Assembly: GCF_016862555.1 (NCBI RefSeq)
Contig: NZ_BONE01000052.1
Location: 1 to 59,263 of the forward strand
DNA from: Asanoa siamensis
GTDB taxonomy: Bacteria > Actinomycetota > Actinomycetes > Mycobacteriales > Micromonosporaceae
Length of the DNA: 59,263 nt
Reading direction: 5' to 3'
Position numbers and translations under genes: made by a program. The notes beneath the pieces are model-generated. The model did not search any database, was not told the DNA's origin, and was given only the letters and a program-made list of their open reading frames with translations. Positions 42,693 to 51,439 of this stretch are shown here, in pieces (position 1 is the stretch's first letter; each line of letters starts with the position of its first letter).

Positions 42693-43679
42693 GTGAGGAT
42701 CCTTGTTACCGGCGGAGCCGGGTTCATCGGTTCGGAGTACGTCCGCATGCTGCTGACCCCGGGCGCGGGGCCGGATCTGGCCCCGAGCGCGGTGACGGTG
42801 CTGGACAAGCTCACCTACTCGGGCAACCAGGCGAATCTGGCGCCGGTCGCCGACGACGCGCGGCTGCGCTTCGTGCACGGCGACATCTGCGACACCGCCC
42901 TGGTCGACGAGGTCGTCCGCGACCACGACGTGATCGTGCACTTCGCGGCCGAGTCGCACGTCGACCGGTCGATCGACGGCGCCGGCGTCTTCGTGACCAC
43001 CAACGTGCTCGGCACCCAGACGCTGCTCGACGCCGCGCTGCGGCACGGCACCCAGCGCTTCGTGCACGTCTCGACCGACGAGGTGTACGGGTCGATCGAA
43101 TCCGGCAGCTGGACCGAGGACTGGCCGCTCGCGCCGAACTCGCCGTACTCGGCCTCGAAGGCCGGATCCGACCTGCTGGCGCTGGCCTACCACCGCACCC
43201 ACGGCATGGACGTGGTGGTCACCCGCTGCTCCAACAACTACGGGCACTACCAGTTCCCGGAGAAGGTCATCCCGCTGTTCGTGACCAACCTGCTCGACGG
43301 CGGCACGGTGCCCCTCTACGGCGACGGCGGCAACATCCGCGACTGGCTGCACGTGCACGACCACTGCGTCGGCATCGCGCTGGTGCAGGACAAGGGCCGG
43401 GCCGGCGAGGTCTACCACATCGGCGGCGGCACGGAGCTCACCAACAAGGAGCTGACCGGCCGGCTGCTCGAGGCGTGCGGCGCCACGTGGGACCGGGTCG
43501 TGCCGGTGACCGACCGCAAGGGCCACGACCGGCGCTACTCGCTGTCGATTGACAAGATCAGCAACGAGCTCGGGTACGCGCCGAGCGTCGACCTCGAGGC
43601 CGGGCTCGCCGCGACCGTGGCCTGGTACAAGGAGAACCGCGCGTGGTGGGAGCCGCTGAAGGCGGCCGCGGGCCGATGA
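42693..43679 (+). CDS. rmlB: dTDP-glucose 4,6-dehydratase RmlB
   Basis: A 328-residue extended short-chain dehydrogenase. The NAD-binding GGAGFIGS is at 7-14; the catalytic STDEV (T128-D129-E130) and Y152-x3-K156 (YSASK) are intact; [15 protein letters not shown] is the substrate-binding signature. It converts dTDP-glucose to the 4-keto-6-deoxy form. GTG start 9 nt after a TAGACT element. The ATGA overlap with rmlD gives a two-gene unit, with a GNAT gene possibly third. Confidence 0.97.
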   Translation: MRILVTGGAGFIGSEYVRMLLTPGAGPDLAPSAVTVLDKLTYSGNQANLAPVADDARLRFVHGDICDTALVDEVVRDHDVIVHFAAESHVDRSIDGAGVFVTTNVLGTQTLLDAALRHGTQRFVHVSTDEVYGSIESGSWTEDWPLAPNSPYSASKAGSDLLALAYHRTHGMDVVVTRCSNNYGHYQFPEKVIPLFVTNLLDGGTVPLYGDGGNIRDWLHVHDHCVGIALVQDKGRAGEVYHIGGGTELTNKELTGRLLEACGATWDRVVPVTDRKGHDRRYSLSIDKISNELGYAPSVDLEAGLAATVAWYKENRAWWEPLKAAAGR

Positions 43680-44539
43680 CCAAGGTCCTGGTGACCGGCG
43701 CCGGCGGGATGCTGGGGTCGGACCTGCTGGCGGTGCTGGCCGCCACGCCGTCGTTCACGGTCACGGCGGCCCGCCGTGCGGATCTCGATCTGACCGACCC
43801 GGCCGCGGTGGCGGCGGCGGTGCCCGGGCACGACGTGGTGATCAACGCGGCGGCCTGGACCGACGTGGACGGCGCGGAGACCGCCGAGGACGCGGCGACG
43901 CTGCTCAACGGCGGTGCGGTGGCGTCACTGGCGTCGGCCTGCGCCGCTTCCGGCGCGCGGCTCCTGCACGTGTCGACGGACTACGTGCTCTCCGGGTCGG
44001 CGTCTTCGCCCTATCCGGAGTCGGCGCCGACCGCGCCGATCAACGCCTACGGCCGCAGCAAGCTCGTCGGCGAGCAGGCGGTGCTGTCGCTGCTGCCGAC
44101 GTCGGGCTACGTCGTGCGGACGGCGTGGCTCTACGGCGAGCACGGGCGCAACTTCGCGGCGACGATGCTGCGGCTGGCGGCTTCCCGCGAGACGGTCGAC
44201 GTCGTCGACGACCAGCGGGGGCAGCCGACGTGGTCGCTGGCGCTGGCCCGGCAGCTCGTGGCGCTGGCGTCCTCGTCGGCGCCGGCGGGCGTCTACCACG
44301 GCACGGCCGCGGGCGAGACGACGTGGTTCGGGTTCGCCCAGGCGGTGTTCTCGCTCGCCGGGCTGGACCCGGAGCGGGTGCGGCCGACGACGAGCGCCGC
44401 GTTCGTGCGCCCGGCGGCGCGGCCCGCGTACAGCGTGCTCGGTCATGACCGGTGGGCTGCGGCGGGCCTGGCGCCGATGGCCGACTGGCGGGAGGCGCTG
44501 GCCGACGCGGTGTCGTCCGGTGCCGTCCGTGCTGGCTGA
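43676..44539 (+). CDS. rmlD: dTDP-4-dehydrorhamnose reductase RmlD
   Basis: A 287-residue reductase completing dTDP-L-rhamnose. The NADPH motif is [10 protein letters not shown], followed by [13 protein letters not shown] (characteristic of RmlD), HVSTDYVL and the catalytic YGRSK. The DQRGQPTW segment is also typical. The start overlaps the rmlB stop by four bases. All four rhamnose enzymes are thus present and look intact. Its 3' end overlaps the acetyltransferase gene by 11 nt. Confidence 0.95.
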   Translation: MTKVLVTGAGGMLGSDLLAVLAATPSFTVTAARRADLDLTDPAAVAAAVPGHDVVINAAAWTDVDGAETAEDAATLLNGGAVASLASACAASGARLLHVSTDYVLSGSASSPYPESAPTAPINAYGRSKLVGEQAVLSLLPTSGYVVRTAWLYGEHGRNFAATMLRLAASRETVDVVDDQRGQPTWSLALARQLVALASSSAPAGVYHGTAAGETTWFGFAQAVFSLAGLDPERVRPTTSAAFVRPAARPAYSVLGHDRWAAAGLAPMADWREALADAVSSGAVRAG

Positions 44540-45173
44540 CTACTGGCCCCTGGTCGACCTGCGGCTGCGGGTGGGCGCGGTCGAGCTGCGCCCGCCCTCG
44601 GACGCGGACCTGGCCGCGCTGGCCGACGTGGCCTTCGCGGGCATGCAGGAGCCGGGCACGCGGACGTTCCTGACGCCGTGGACGGACCTGCCGCCGCTCG
44701 AGCGGGCCCGGCACGTGGTGCGCGGCGTGTGGACGGACCGCGGCGACTGGACGCCGGAGGACTGGTCGCTGCGGCTGGGCGTCTTCGTCGACGGTGTCGC
44801 GGTCGGGATGCAGGGGATGTCGGCAACGTCGTTCGGCCTGCTGCGCGAGGTGCGCACCTGGTCGTGGCTCGGCCTGCCGCACCAGGGCGCCGGCCTGGGC
44901 ACCACGATGCGCCAGGCGGTGCTGCACCTGGCCTTCTCGGGCTTGTCGGCCGCCTGCGCGACGACGGGGTCGTTCGTCGACAACCCCGCGCCGCTGCGGG
45001 TCTCCCGCAAGCTGGGCTACGAGGACGACGGCATCACCCGCGACCTCCTGCACGGCGAGGTGGTCGTCTCGCAGCGGCTGCGGCTCACCCGGGCCCGCTG
45101 GGAATCCCTCCCCCGGCCGCCGGTCTCGGTCACCGGGCTTTCGCCCTGCCTGCCGCTGTTCGGCGCTGTCTAG
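44529..45173 (+). CDS. GNAT-family N-acetyltransferase
   Basis: A 214-residue protein with a GNAT fold: VELRPPSDADLAALADVAF is the N-terminal beta-alpha element of the RimJ/RimL group, and LGLPHQGAGLGTTMRQAVL is the acetyl-CoA pyrophosphate-binding loop (Q/RxxGxG/A). The C-terminal GSFVDNPAPLRVSRKLGYEDDG is the usual N-x3-S-x2-V-x2-KLGF-like element. Start GTG 44529 overlaps rmlD by 11 nt, so it is probably co-translated with the rhamnose genes. It could acetylate a protein N-terminus or a sugar; undetermined. Its stop overlaps the convergent redoxin stop (ctag). Confidence 0.85.
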   Translation: MLADYWPLVDLRLRVGAVELRPPSDADLAALADVAFAGMQEPGTRTFLTPWTDLPPLERARHVVRGVWTDRGDWTPEDWSLRLGVFVDGVAVGMQGMSATSFGLLREVRTWSWLGLPHQGAGLGTTMRQAVLHLAFSGLSAACATTGSFVDNPAPLRVSRKLGYEDDGITRDLLHGEVVVSQRLRLTRARWESLPRPPVSVTGLSPCLPLFGAV

Positions 45174-45748
45174 CTTCCCGGCTTTCGGTCGTACCCGTGG
45201 AATTTCGACATGTCGCCCGCGTCCCAGGCCGCGCGTAGGCCGGGTGCGGCCAGGTCCCAGTCGGGGCGGATCTCGGCGGTGGCGGCGCGCAGGTCGCGCC
45301 AGAGGTCGTCGGTGGACGGCCGGCCCCAGAACCAGTAGCCGTTGTAGACGCTGTGCACGACCAGGCCCGGCTTGAGCACCAGGGTGTGCGGGATCATCGG
45401 GTTGTTCTCGGGGTCCGTGTATTCCTGGATGTCCAGGTCCTGCTGGACGATCCGCCCGGGGTCGGACAGGAACGGCCAGTTGGCGCCGACGGACGCCCGG
45501 AACTCCTGAAGCGTGTGGTGCTCGTCGGTGGCGATCGTCGCCATCCGCGTATAGGCGACCGCGACCTTCGACTGCATCGCCGCCAGCTCCTGGTGCTGCT
45601 GGTGCTCCTTGGGGCAGTAGTGACCACGCGCCAGCGTGAGGATCATCGGGTCGTCGCCCTGCAGCTCACTGAGCTTGCGGACGGTGCCGGTGTGGTCGGG
45701 CAGGGCGTAATCCGGAAAGGTTCCGCCCGGAATGATGTCGGCACGCAT
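45170..45748 (-). CDS. Redoxin/AhpC-TSA-family protein
   Basis: A 192-residue thioredoxin-fold peroxidase-like protein. GGTFPDYALPDHTGTVRKLS is the usual N-terminus. The only cysteine is C45 in RGHYCPKEHQQHQELAAM, positioned like the peroxidatic Cys of peroxiredoxins, but the usual PxxxTxxC Thr is replaced (TLARGHYC), and no resolving Cys exists. It may act as a 1-Cys peroxidase or be a redoxin with another role. GAGAGGGG is 7 nt before the ATG at 45748. No co-directional partner; it is convergent with the GNAT gene. Confidence 0.8.
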   Translation of the reverse strand: MRADIIPGGTFPDYALPDHTGTVRKLSELQGDDPMILTLARGHYCPKEHQQHQELAAMQSKVAVAYTRMATIATDEHHTLQEFRASVGANWPFLSDPGRIVQQDLDIQEYTDPENNPMIPHTLVLKPGLVVHSVYNGYWFWGRPSTDDLWRDLRAATAEIRPDWDLAAPGLRAAWDAGDMSKFHGYDRKPGS

Positions 45749-45851
45749 GTGGGGACCCCCCTCTCCGCGTCCCAGGTTACGCAGGCCGGGGAGCCGGACC
45801 AGTGCTTTCCCCTGGGTCTGATAGGCGTTAGGTCGTGCGACAGTTCGGCCC

Positions 45852-46295
45852 ATGGACTTCAAGCTAGAGGTGGTCGTCGTACCCGTCTCGGACGTCGACA
45901 AGGCCAAGCAGTTCTACACGGGGTTGGGTTGGCGCCTGGACGCCGACTTCAGCAGGGACCCGTCGCTGCGGGTGATCCAGGTGACCCCGCCCGGCTCCCC
46001 CGCATCGGTCATCTTCGGCACGGGCGTCTCGGCCGCGGCGCCCGGTTCGGTGGAGGGTTTGCACCTGGTGGTCGACGATGTCGAGGCGGCCCGGGCGGAC
46101 CTGGTCGCGCGCGGTGTCGACGTCAGCGCGGTCTTCCACGACGCGGGCGGGGTGTTCCACCATGCGGGCACTGCCGCCCGCGTCGACGGCCCCGACCCGG
46201 AGCGCCGCAGCTACGCGTCGTTCGCGTCGTTCACGGACCCGGACGGCAACCAGTGGACGCTGCAGGAGATCACGACCCGAATCCCGGGGCGGTGA
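45852..46295 (+). CDS. VOC-family (glyoxalase/dioxygenase-fold) protein
   Basis: A 147-residue protein with two babb modules typical of the vicinal oxygen chelate fold. The N-terminal half has KLEVVVVPVSDVDKAKQFYTGLGWRL, and the C-terminal half GLHLVVDDVEAARADLVARG and SYASFASFTDPDGNQWTLQE. The Glu-Ile ending (QWTLQEIT) is the usual metal-side strand. Substrate unknown; such proteins may detoxify or bind small molecules. It overlaps a small gene at 46292 (GTGA). Confidence 0.88.
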   Translation: MDFKLEVVVVPVSDVDKAKQFYTGLGWRLDADFSRDPSLRVIQVTPPGSPASVIFGTGVSAAAPGSVEGLHLVVDDVEAARADLVARGVDVSAVFHDAGGVFHHAGTAARVDGPDPERRSYASFASFTDPDGNQWTLQEITTRIPGR

Positions 46296-46483
46296 CGGCG
46301 ATGGATGCGCTGACGGCGCTGCTCCGCGAGGCGGAGGAACACCACGGGGCGTACGAGGCGACCGCGCCCGCCCACCACTGGTCGGACTGGTACGCGGCCT
46401 ACATCGTGGCCCGCTCGACCGGCCACTCGCCGGCGGACGCCGCGGCGGCAGCCGGCCGCCACATGGCAACCCTGCCCGCCTGA
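46292..46483 (+). CDS. Small conserved protein paired with the VOC gene
   Basis: A short ORF coupled to the VOC gene by a GTGA overlap; the ATG at 46301 gives 60 residues. The visible features are an N-terminal amphipathic helix (TALLREAEEHHGAYEA), a WSDWYAAYIVAR segment and an Ala-rich tail. I do not recognise a characterised family, but small partners of this type with His and aromatic residues are seen next to VOC genes. Function unknown. Confidence 0.6.
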   Translation: MTAMDALTALLREAEEHHGAYEATAPAHHWSDWYAAYIVARSTGHSPADAAAAAGRHMATLPA

Positions 46484-46675
46484 CCAAGCCGGCCCGGCAC
46501 GGCCGACGAAGGCGCCCCCACCCCATGCGGCACGGCTTGCGGGCATGGCCGGCGAAAGCGCCCTCGCGGCCACGCCGAGCGCGGCCGGCCCGGCCGATGG
46601 CCGGCGCTGACGATCCCGGGCGTGTCCCGGCGAACCGGTCACACCGTCTAAAGCGTCCTAGGATGACGCTCTACA

Positions 46676-46720
46676 CGAAAGGCGCCCTGTCCCCGTGCAT
46701 TGGGGTCAGGGCGCCTTTCG
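46676..46720. terminator. Strong hairpin terminator after prcA
   Basis: A perfect 14-bp inverted repeat (46676-46689 and 46707-46720, cgaaaggcgccctg arms) with a 17-nt loop containing a smaller cccc/gggg stem. It lies 14 nt past the prcA stop on the minus strand. It also stands 192 nt downstream of the small plus-strand gene, so it may stop both. A TAGGAT hexamer on the plus strand at 46659-46664 faces into it. Confidence 0.8.
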
Positions 46721-46734
46721 ACGTGTGGTCCGGG

Positions 46735-47592
46735 CTACTCCAGGTCGGCGGAGCCGGCCGAGGAGGTCGGCTTGTCCGGGCCCGGCGCCGGGGGCTTGGC
46801 GCCGCCCTCGGTGCCCTCCGCGGCCTTGTCGTCAGCGGACTCGCCGCCGTTGGCCTTGTCCGACGCCGACCCCGACGGTGCGGCGGCGGCCGCGTCGCCG
46901 TTGAGCAGGTTGGTCAGGACCGAGCCGGTCAGGCGGCGGAACGTACGACCGCGCCGGCCGCGGTCCAGGATCGCCACCTCGAGCTGGTTCGCGGCGATCG
47001 TGCGGGCCGCTCCCCCGTCGCCGCCCACGCTGCTCAGGGCCTTGACCGCCAGCTTGACCGCGTCGGACAGCGACATGTCGCTCTTGTGCGCGCCCTTGAG
47101 CACGCTCGCGATCGCCTCGGCGGACCCGCCCATCGCCATGAAGCCGGGCTCGTCGTTGACCGAGCCGTCGTAGGCCAGGCGGTAGATCTGGTCGTCGGCC
47201 GGCGTCGCGCCGACCTCGGCCACGCAGATCTCGACCTCGAACGGCTTCTGCTGGTCGCTGAAGATGGCCCCCAGCGTCTGCGCATAGGCGTTGGCCAGCG
47301 CGAGGCCCGTCACGTCGCGGCGGTCGTAGCTCAGGCCGTCGAGGTCGGCCTTGCGAACACCCGCCCGGCGCAGGTTCTCGAACTCGTTGTAGCGGCCGAC
47401 CGCCGCGAAGCCGATGCGGTCGTAGATCTCGCTGATCTTGTGCAACGAGCTCGACAGATTTTCCGCGACGAACAGGATGCCGCCGGTGTAGGTCAGGGTC
47501 ACCGCGCTGCGGCCGCGGGAGATGCCCTTGCGGGCCAGCTCCGAGCGGTCCCGCATGATCTGGTCGATGTTGGTGTAGAACTGCATCGCCAC
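46735..47592 (-). CDS. prcA: Proteasome alpha subunit PrcA
   Basis: A 285-residue alpha-type 20S subunit. [29 protein letters not shown] and [26 protein letters not shown] are the conserved gate-region and first strand-helix of actinobacterial PrcA. It lacks the propeptide and catalytic Thr of beta subunits. The C-terminal ~55 residues are a low-complexity Ala/Gly/Asp-rich tail. GTG 47592 is used (GGGAG 8 nt upstream); an ATG at 47586 is an alternative. It forms the outer rings of the core particle that receives substrates from ARC/Mpa. A micro-ORF lies between prcB and prcA. Confidence 0.96.
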   Translation of the reverse strand: MAMQFYTNIDQIMRDRSELARKGISRGRSAVTLTYTGGILFVAENLSSSLHKISEIYDRIGFAAVGRYNEFENLRRAGVRKADLDGLSYDRRDVTGLALANAYAQTLGAIFSDQQKPFEVEICVAEVGATPADDQIYRLAYDGSVNDEPGFMAMGGSAEAIASVLKGAHKSDMSLSDAVKLAVKALSSVGGDGGAARTIAANQLEVAILDRGRRGRTFRRLTGSVLTNLLNGDAAAAAPSGSASDKANGGESADDKAAEGTEGGAKPPAPGPDKPTSSAGSADLE

Positions 47593-47604
47593 GGCGGCGG
47601 CTCC

Positions 47605-47640
47605 CTAGCGCTCGAGGTCGGACAACAACGGAACTGCCAT
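47605..47640 (-). CDS. Candidate 11-codon micro-ORF between prcB and prcA
   Basis: ATG at 47638-47640, one base after the prcB stop, reads MAVPLLSDLER and stops at TAG (47605-47607). The TAG overlaps the GGGAG ribosome site of prcA. Such an arrangement could couple prcA translation to prcB. It may also be chance, as short ORFs are common in high-GC DNA. Confidence 0.35.
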   Translation of the reverse strand: MAVPLLSDLER

Positions 47641-47641
47641 C

Positions 47642-48484
47642 TCAGCCGCCCGGATTCTCCATGCGGGCCGACACGACGGCGTTGGCGATCGCCGCGGTCT
47701 CCTCGTCGGTCAACCGGTGCGTGCCCTCGGCGGTCGCCGTCATCACGACCGGGAAGATCCGGCGGGTCAGGTCGGGCCCGCCGGTGGCGGTGTCGTCGTC
47801 GGCCGCGTCGTAGAGGGCCTCGACGGCCAGCCGGGCGGCGTCCTCGATGGACTGGCCGGGGCGGAACCGCTTCTTGAGCGCGGCGTTGGCGAACAGCGAG
47901 CCCGAGCCGATCGAGTCGTAGCCGGCGCGCTCCTCGTAGGGACCGCCGGTGACGTCGTAGCTGAAGATGCGGCCGGCCCGGGCGGGGTCGGTCGCCGACA
48001 GGTCGTAGCCCGCGAACAGCGGCACGACGGCCAGGCCCTGCAGCGCGGCGCCGAGGTTGCCCCGGATCATCGCGGCCAGCCGGTTGGCCTTGCCGTCGAG
48101 CGAGAGCATCGCGCCCTCGATCTTCTCGTAGTGCTCGAGCTCAACCTGGAACAGCCGCATCAGCTCGATGCCGACGCCGGCGGTGCCGGCGATGCCGACC
48201 AGCGAGTATTCGTCGGCCGGGTGGACCTTCTCGATGTCGCGGCTGGCGATCAGGTTGCCCATCGTCGCCCGGCGGTCGCCCGCCATCACCACACCGCCGA
48301 CGGCGGTGATCGCCACGATCGTGGTCGCGTGCGGTGCCATGTCAGCCGCCGTTCCGGGCGGAAGGGGCCGGCGGCCGGGCAGGAGCTCCGGGGCCACCTG
48401 GCTCAGGAACTGCGTGAACGACGAGGTGCCCGAGCTCGTGAACGCGTCGGGTAGGCGCCCGGAAGGATCGAATCCCGCTGCCAC
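47642..48484 (-). CDS. prcB: Proteasome beta subunit PrcB
   Basis: A 280-residue beta subunit with a ~53-residue propeptide. The processing site is at the Thr of HATTIVAIT, so mature PrcB begins [24 protein letters not shown] with the nucleophilic Thr; the conserved Lys/Asp residues of the active site follow. It forms the two inner catalytic rings of the bacterial 20S core. The GTG start has AAGGGA 5 nt upstream. A TAGTCT hexamer at 48527-48532 could be its -10, giving a leader of about 35 nt. It is the first gene of prcB-prcA. Confidence 0.97.
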   Translation of the reverse strand: MAAGFDPSGRLPDAFTSSGTSSFTQFLSQVAPELLPGRRPLPPGTAADMAPHATTIVAITAVGGVVMAGDRRATMGNLIASRDIEKVHPADEYSLVGIAGTAGVGIELMRLFQVELEHYEKIEGAMLSLDGKANRLAAMIRGNLGAALQGLAVVPLFAGYDLSATDPARAGRIFSYDVTGGPYEERAGYDSIGSGSLFANAALKKRFRPGQSIEDAARLAVEALYDAADDDTATGGPDLTRRIFPVVMTATAEGTHRLTDEETAAIANAVVSARMENPGG

Positions 48485-48640
48485 GTGGTCCCTTTCAGAT
48501 GTAGGCGCCGGTCTCGGCGCTGGAGCAGACTATCTTGGGACCGGCGCGTTCGCGACGATGCGCGCCCACACGGCCCTCTTCCGCAACGGGTACGGCGCCG
48601 CGGGACAGACCCGCCGCGCCGCACCAAACCGGACCAAAGC

Positions 48641-48856
48641 CTACTGGCCGCCCTTTTGGACGTACCCCCTCACGAACTCCTCGGCGTTCTCTTCCAACAC
48701 CGAGTCGATCTCGTCAAGCAGGTCGTCGACGTCTTCGGTGATCTCCTGCTGCCGTTCGGCCACCTCGGGGTTGGCCTCGGTGGTGACGTCCTCAACCTCT
48801 TGGTCGCGGCGGGCCTTGCCCGACTGCGACTGGCCGCCGCTGTCCCGAGTTGCCAT
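48641..48856 (-). CDS. pup: Prokaryotic ubiquitin-like protein Pup
   Basis: A 71-residue disordered, acidic protein. The C-terminal part (residues about 37-71, VDDLLDEIDSVLEENAEEF then VRGYVQKGGQ) is the conserved binding and tagging helix. It ends GGQ, so Dop must deamidate the Gln before ligation, as in mycobacteria. The middle helix binds the coiled coil of ARC/Mpa. The first ~35 residues are variable. It has its own promoter region, separated from dop by a hairpin, and lies between dop and prcB, the standard order. Confidence 0.97.
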   Translation of the reverse strand: MATRDSGGQSQSGKARRDQEVEDVTTEANPEVAERQQEITEDVDDLLDEIDSVLEENAEEFVRGYVQKGGQ

Positions 48857-48925
48857 GCGTGCCCTCCCTCAACAGGCCTCAGATGTGCCTGCGAAAAACC
48901 TACCTCGCCGATGCGACAATCCGGC

Positions 48926-48955
48926 CCGCCGCGCGCGATGTTTCGCGCACGGCGG
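48926..48955 (-). terminator. Hairpin downstream of dop
   Basis: A 13-bp stem with one mismatch (48926-48938 and 48943-48955) and the 4-nt loop tgtt, about 65 nt past the dop stop and before pup. It could end dop transcription or attenuate read-through into pup. Confidence 0.5.
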
Positions 48956-49019
48956 ACGCTTGCGGGACAATGGCAGACCCCGATGGGGTACGCACGGCGG
49001 CGCGCCCGACAGGCCGCGA

Positions 49020-50537
49020 TCAGCCGCCGGTGATCGCCTCGAGCAGGTCCTTGGCGCTCGGGCAGCGGTCGAAGAGGGCACCCACGTGCTTCTTCGTGCC
49101 GCGCTCCGGCTCCATCATGGGCACCCGCACCAGCGACTCGCGCCCGACGTCGAAGATCACGGAATCCCAGGACGCGGCGACCACCTCGGACGGATACTGC
49201 GCGAGGCACCGGCCGCGGAAGTAGGCCCGGGTGTCCTCGGGCGGCTCCACCATGGCCGTACGCGTCTCCTCGTCGGTCAGCAGCGTCTTCATCGCGCCGC
49301 GCGCCACCAGCCGGTGGTAGAGGCCCTTCTCGGGGCGGACGTCGCTGTACTGCAGGTCGATGAGCTGCAGCTTGGGCGAGGCCCAGGCCAGGTTCTCGCG
49401 GTCGCGGTAGCCCTCGAGCAGCCGCAGCTTGGCCACCCAGTCGAGCTCGTCCTGTGCGGACATCGGGTCGCGCCCGAGCTTGTCGAGGATGCGCTCCCAG
49501 TGCTCGAGCACCTGCGCGGTGTCGGCGTCGACGTCGGTGCCGTAGCGGTCGTCGACGAACGCCTTGGCCCGCTCGAAGTAGGCCCACTGCAGGTCGAGCG
49601 CGGTGAGCCGGCGCCCGTCGCGCAGCCGCATGCGGTGCGTCAGCGTCGTGTCGTGACTCACCGACTTGAGCTCGGCCACCGGGTCGGCGATGCCGAGGTC
49701 GGGGGTGAGCACCTTCTCCTCGATCATCGTGAGCACGAGCGAGGTGGTGCCCACCTTGAGGAACGTCGAGATCTCCGACAGGTTGGCGTCGCCGATGATC
49801 ACGTGCAGGCGACGGTATTTGTCGGCGTCGGAGTGCGGCTCGTCACGGGTGTTGATGATCGGCCGCTTCAGCGTCGTCTCCAGGCCGACCTCGACCTCGA
49901 AGAAGTCGGCGCGCTGGGTGAGCTGGTAGCCGGGCTGCGAGCCGTCCTGGCCGATGCCGACCCGGCCGGCGCCCGTGAAGACCTGGCGCGTCACGAAGAA
50001 CGGGGTCAGGTAGGCGACGATGTCGGCGAACGGGGTCTGCCGCTTCATCAGGTAGTTCTCGTGGGCGCCGTAGCTCGCGCCCTTGTTGTCGGTGTTGTGC
50101 TTGTAGAGGTGGATCGGGTGGGTGCCGGGGATCGTCGCCGCCCGCCGGGACGCCTCGGCCATGACCCGCTCGCCGGCCTTGTCCCAACGGACGAGGTCCA
50201 TCGGGTTGGTCACCTCGGGCGTGGAGTATTCGGGGTGCGCGTGGTCGACGTACAACCGGGCGCCGTTGGTCAGGATGACGTTGGCCAGCCCGAGATCTTC
50301 GTCGGCGAGCGCCTCGGCGGGGTCGTAGGCGGCACCCGAGTAGGTGAAGCCGCGGGCGTCCCGCAGGGGCGACTCCTCCTCGTAGTCCCAGCGCGCCCGG
50401 CCACCGCGGGTCAGCTCGGGGCGGGCCCCGTAGGCATTGACGACCTGCGACGACGTCACCATCGGGTTGGCTCCGGCCTGGCCCGGCACCGAGATCCCGT
50501 ATTCGACTTCGGTGCCCATGATTCGCCGTACCGTCAC
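49020..50537 (-). CDS. dop: Pup deamidase/depupylase Dop
   Basis: A 505-residue member of the Pup ligase-like family. [14 protein letters not shown] at residues 7-20 carries the conserved Glu residues; the following Gly/Asn-rich insertion is the Dop loop that distinguishes it from Paf[20 protein letters not shown] and [26 protein letters not shown] are catalytic segments shared with PafA. Dop converts the C-terminal Gln of Pup to Glu and removes Pup from substrates. GTG start at 50537 with AGGTGG 5-6 nt upstream. It precedes pup on the same strand. Confidence 0.97.
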   Translation of the reverse strand: MTVRRIMGTEVEYGISVPGQAGANPMVTSSQVVNAYGARPELTRGGRARWDYEEESPLRDARGFTYSGAAYDPAEALADEDLGLANVILTNGARLYVDHAHPEYSTPEVTNPMDLVRWDKAGERVMAEASRRAATIPGTHPIHLYKHNTDNKGASYGAHENYLMKRQTPFADIVAYLTPFFVTRQVFTGAGRVGIGQDGSQPGYQLTQRADFFEVEVGLETTLKRPIINTRDEPHSDADKYRRLHVIIGDANLSEISTFLKVGTTSLVLTMIEEKVLTPDLGIADPVAELKSVSHDTTLTHRMRLRDGRRLTALDLQWAYFERAKAFVDDRYGTDVDADTAQVLEHWERILDKLGRDPMSAQDELDWVAKLRLLEGYRDRENLAWASPKLQLIDLQYSDVRPEKGLYHRLVARGAMKTLLTDEETRTAMVEPPEDTRAYFRGRCLAQYPSEVVAASWDSVIFDVGRESLVRVPMMEPERGTKKHVGALFDRCPSAKDLLEAITGG

Positions 50538-50644
50538 GTCGCCACCTCGTTCCGCTGCCCCATGACGTCAAAGCGTAGTCCGACCGGACCCCTGACGGCC
50601 CCCGGGCCGCGTGCGAACTTGTCCGGTTCGGCGGTCAGAGCCGC

Positions 50645-51401
50645 TCAGAACCGCTCGTAGTACCAGTCTGTCGCGTCCTCGGCGCGCGCCGGCCGCTTGA
50701 TCCGGACGGGCTCGCCCAGACCGGTCAGCTCGATCTCGGTGCGCAGCGCCCCGGTCGCGGTCTCTGCCGTGTACGAGAGCGCCGTCAGCCGGCCCTGGGC
50801 GTCCAGTGTCGCCTCGTACGGCATGGCGGAGGCGTTCCTGGCCACCCGGCCCAGCGCCGCCAACTGGGACCGCGCCGTGCCACTGGCGTTCTGCGCGGCC
50901 AGGCCGAGGTCGGCGACACCCGCGTAGCGGCCGGCGTCGCGCTGCTCGGCCGTCACCACCCCACCGAGGATGCCGACGTGCCGCGCCACGTCCGTCGCGT
51001 CGCGCAGGGTGCTCGTGGGCCGCAGCTTCGACACCTGGAGACGCACCAGGGGCTCGTCCTTGAGGTAGGTCATGTGGGCGAACATGTCCCTGCCCACCTG
51101 CACGACCTCCATCTCCACCGGTTGCTTCATCGCGACCCGCACGGTCTTGGCGGTGAGGTCGACGGAGGCGGTGAGGTCGACGGTCAACTGCTGCCGTTCA
51201 CCCGAGGTCCGGACGGTCATCGTGAACGTCCCGGCGTCGTGGTTGCGCTGGAACGAGCCCTTGACCGCCTCGACGAACGCGCGGGTGTCGGCGGTCGGCG
51301 AGGGCGAGGCCGTCGGGGGCGGGCGGGCCGGCCGCCGACGCGCCGCAGCCGGCGACGAACAGGGAGCCCACGAGGACGAGGACGGACATGGATCGAAGCA
51401 T
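50645..51401 (-). pseudogene. Frameshifted lipoprotein, paralogue of the next gene
   Basis: The upstream part in one frame begins MLRSMSVLVLVGSLFVAGC, a lipoprotein signal with lipobox VAGC. The downstream part in the next frame (MTVRTSGERQQLTVDLTAS to the stop at 50645) aligns with the intact lipoprotein at 51440-52219 over its length. Dropping one G from the five-G run at 51315-51319 joins the frames through a TASPSPTADTRAF segment matching the paralogue's linker. The gene is therefore broken by a +1 in a homopolymer, a sequencing artefact, or phase-variable. It belongs to the LppX/LprAFG-like type of beta-rich lipoproteins. Confidence 0.75.
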
Positions 51402-51439
51402 GGCGGTCACAGCGCTCCGTGCGGTTGGGCGGTCGTGGC

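Noticed and set aside
51198-51410. A separate small lipoprotein gene
   Set aside because: Its C-terminal half is out of frame relative to the paralogue; it is the front part of a frameshifted longer gene.
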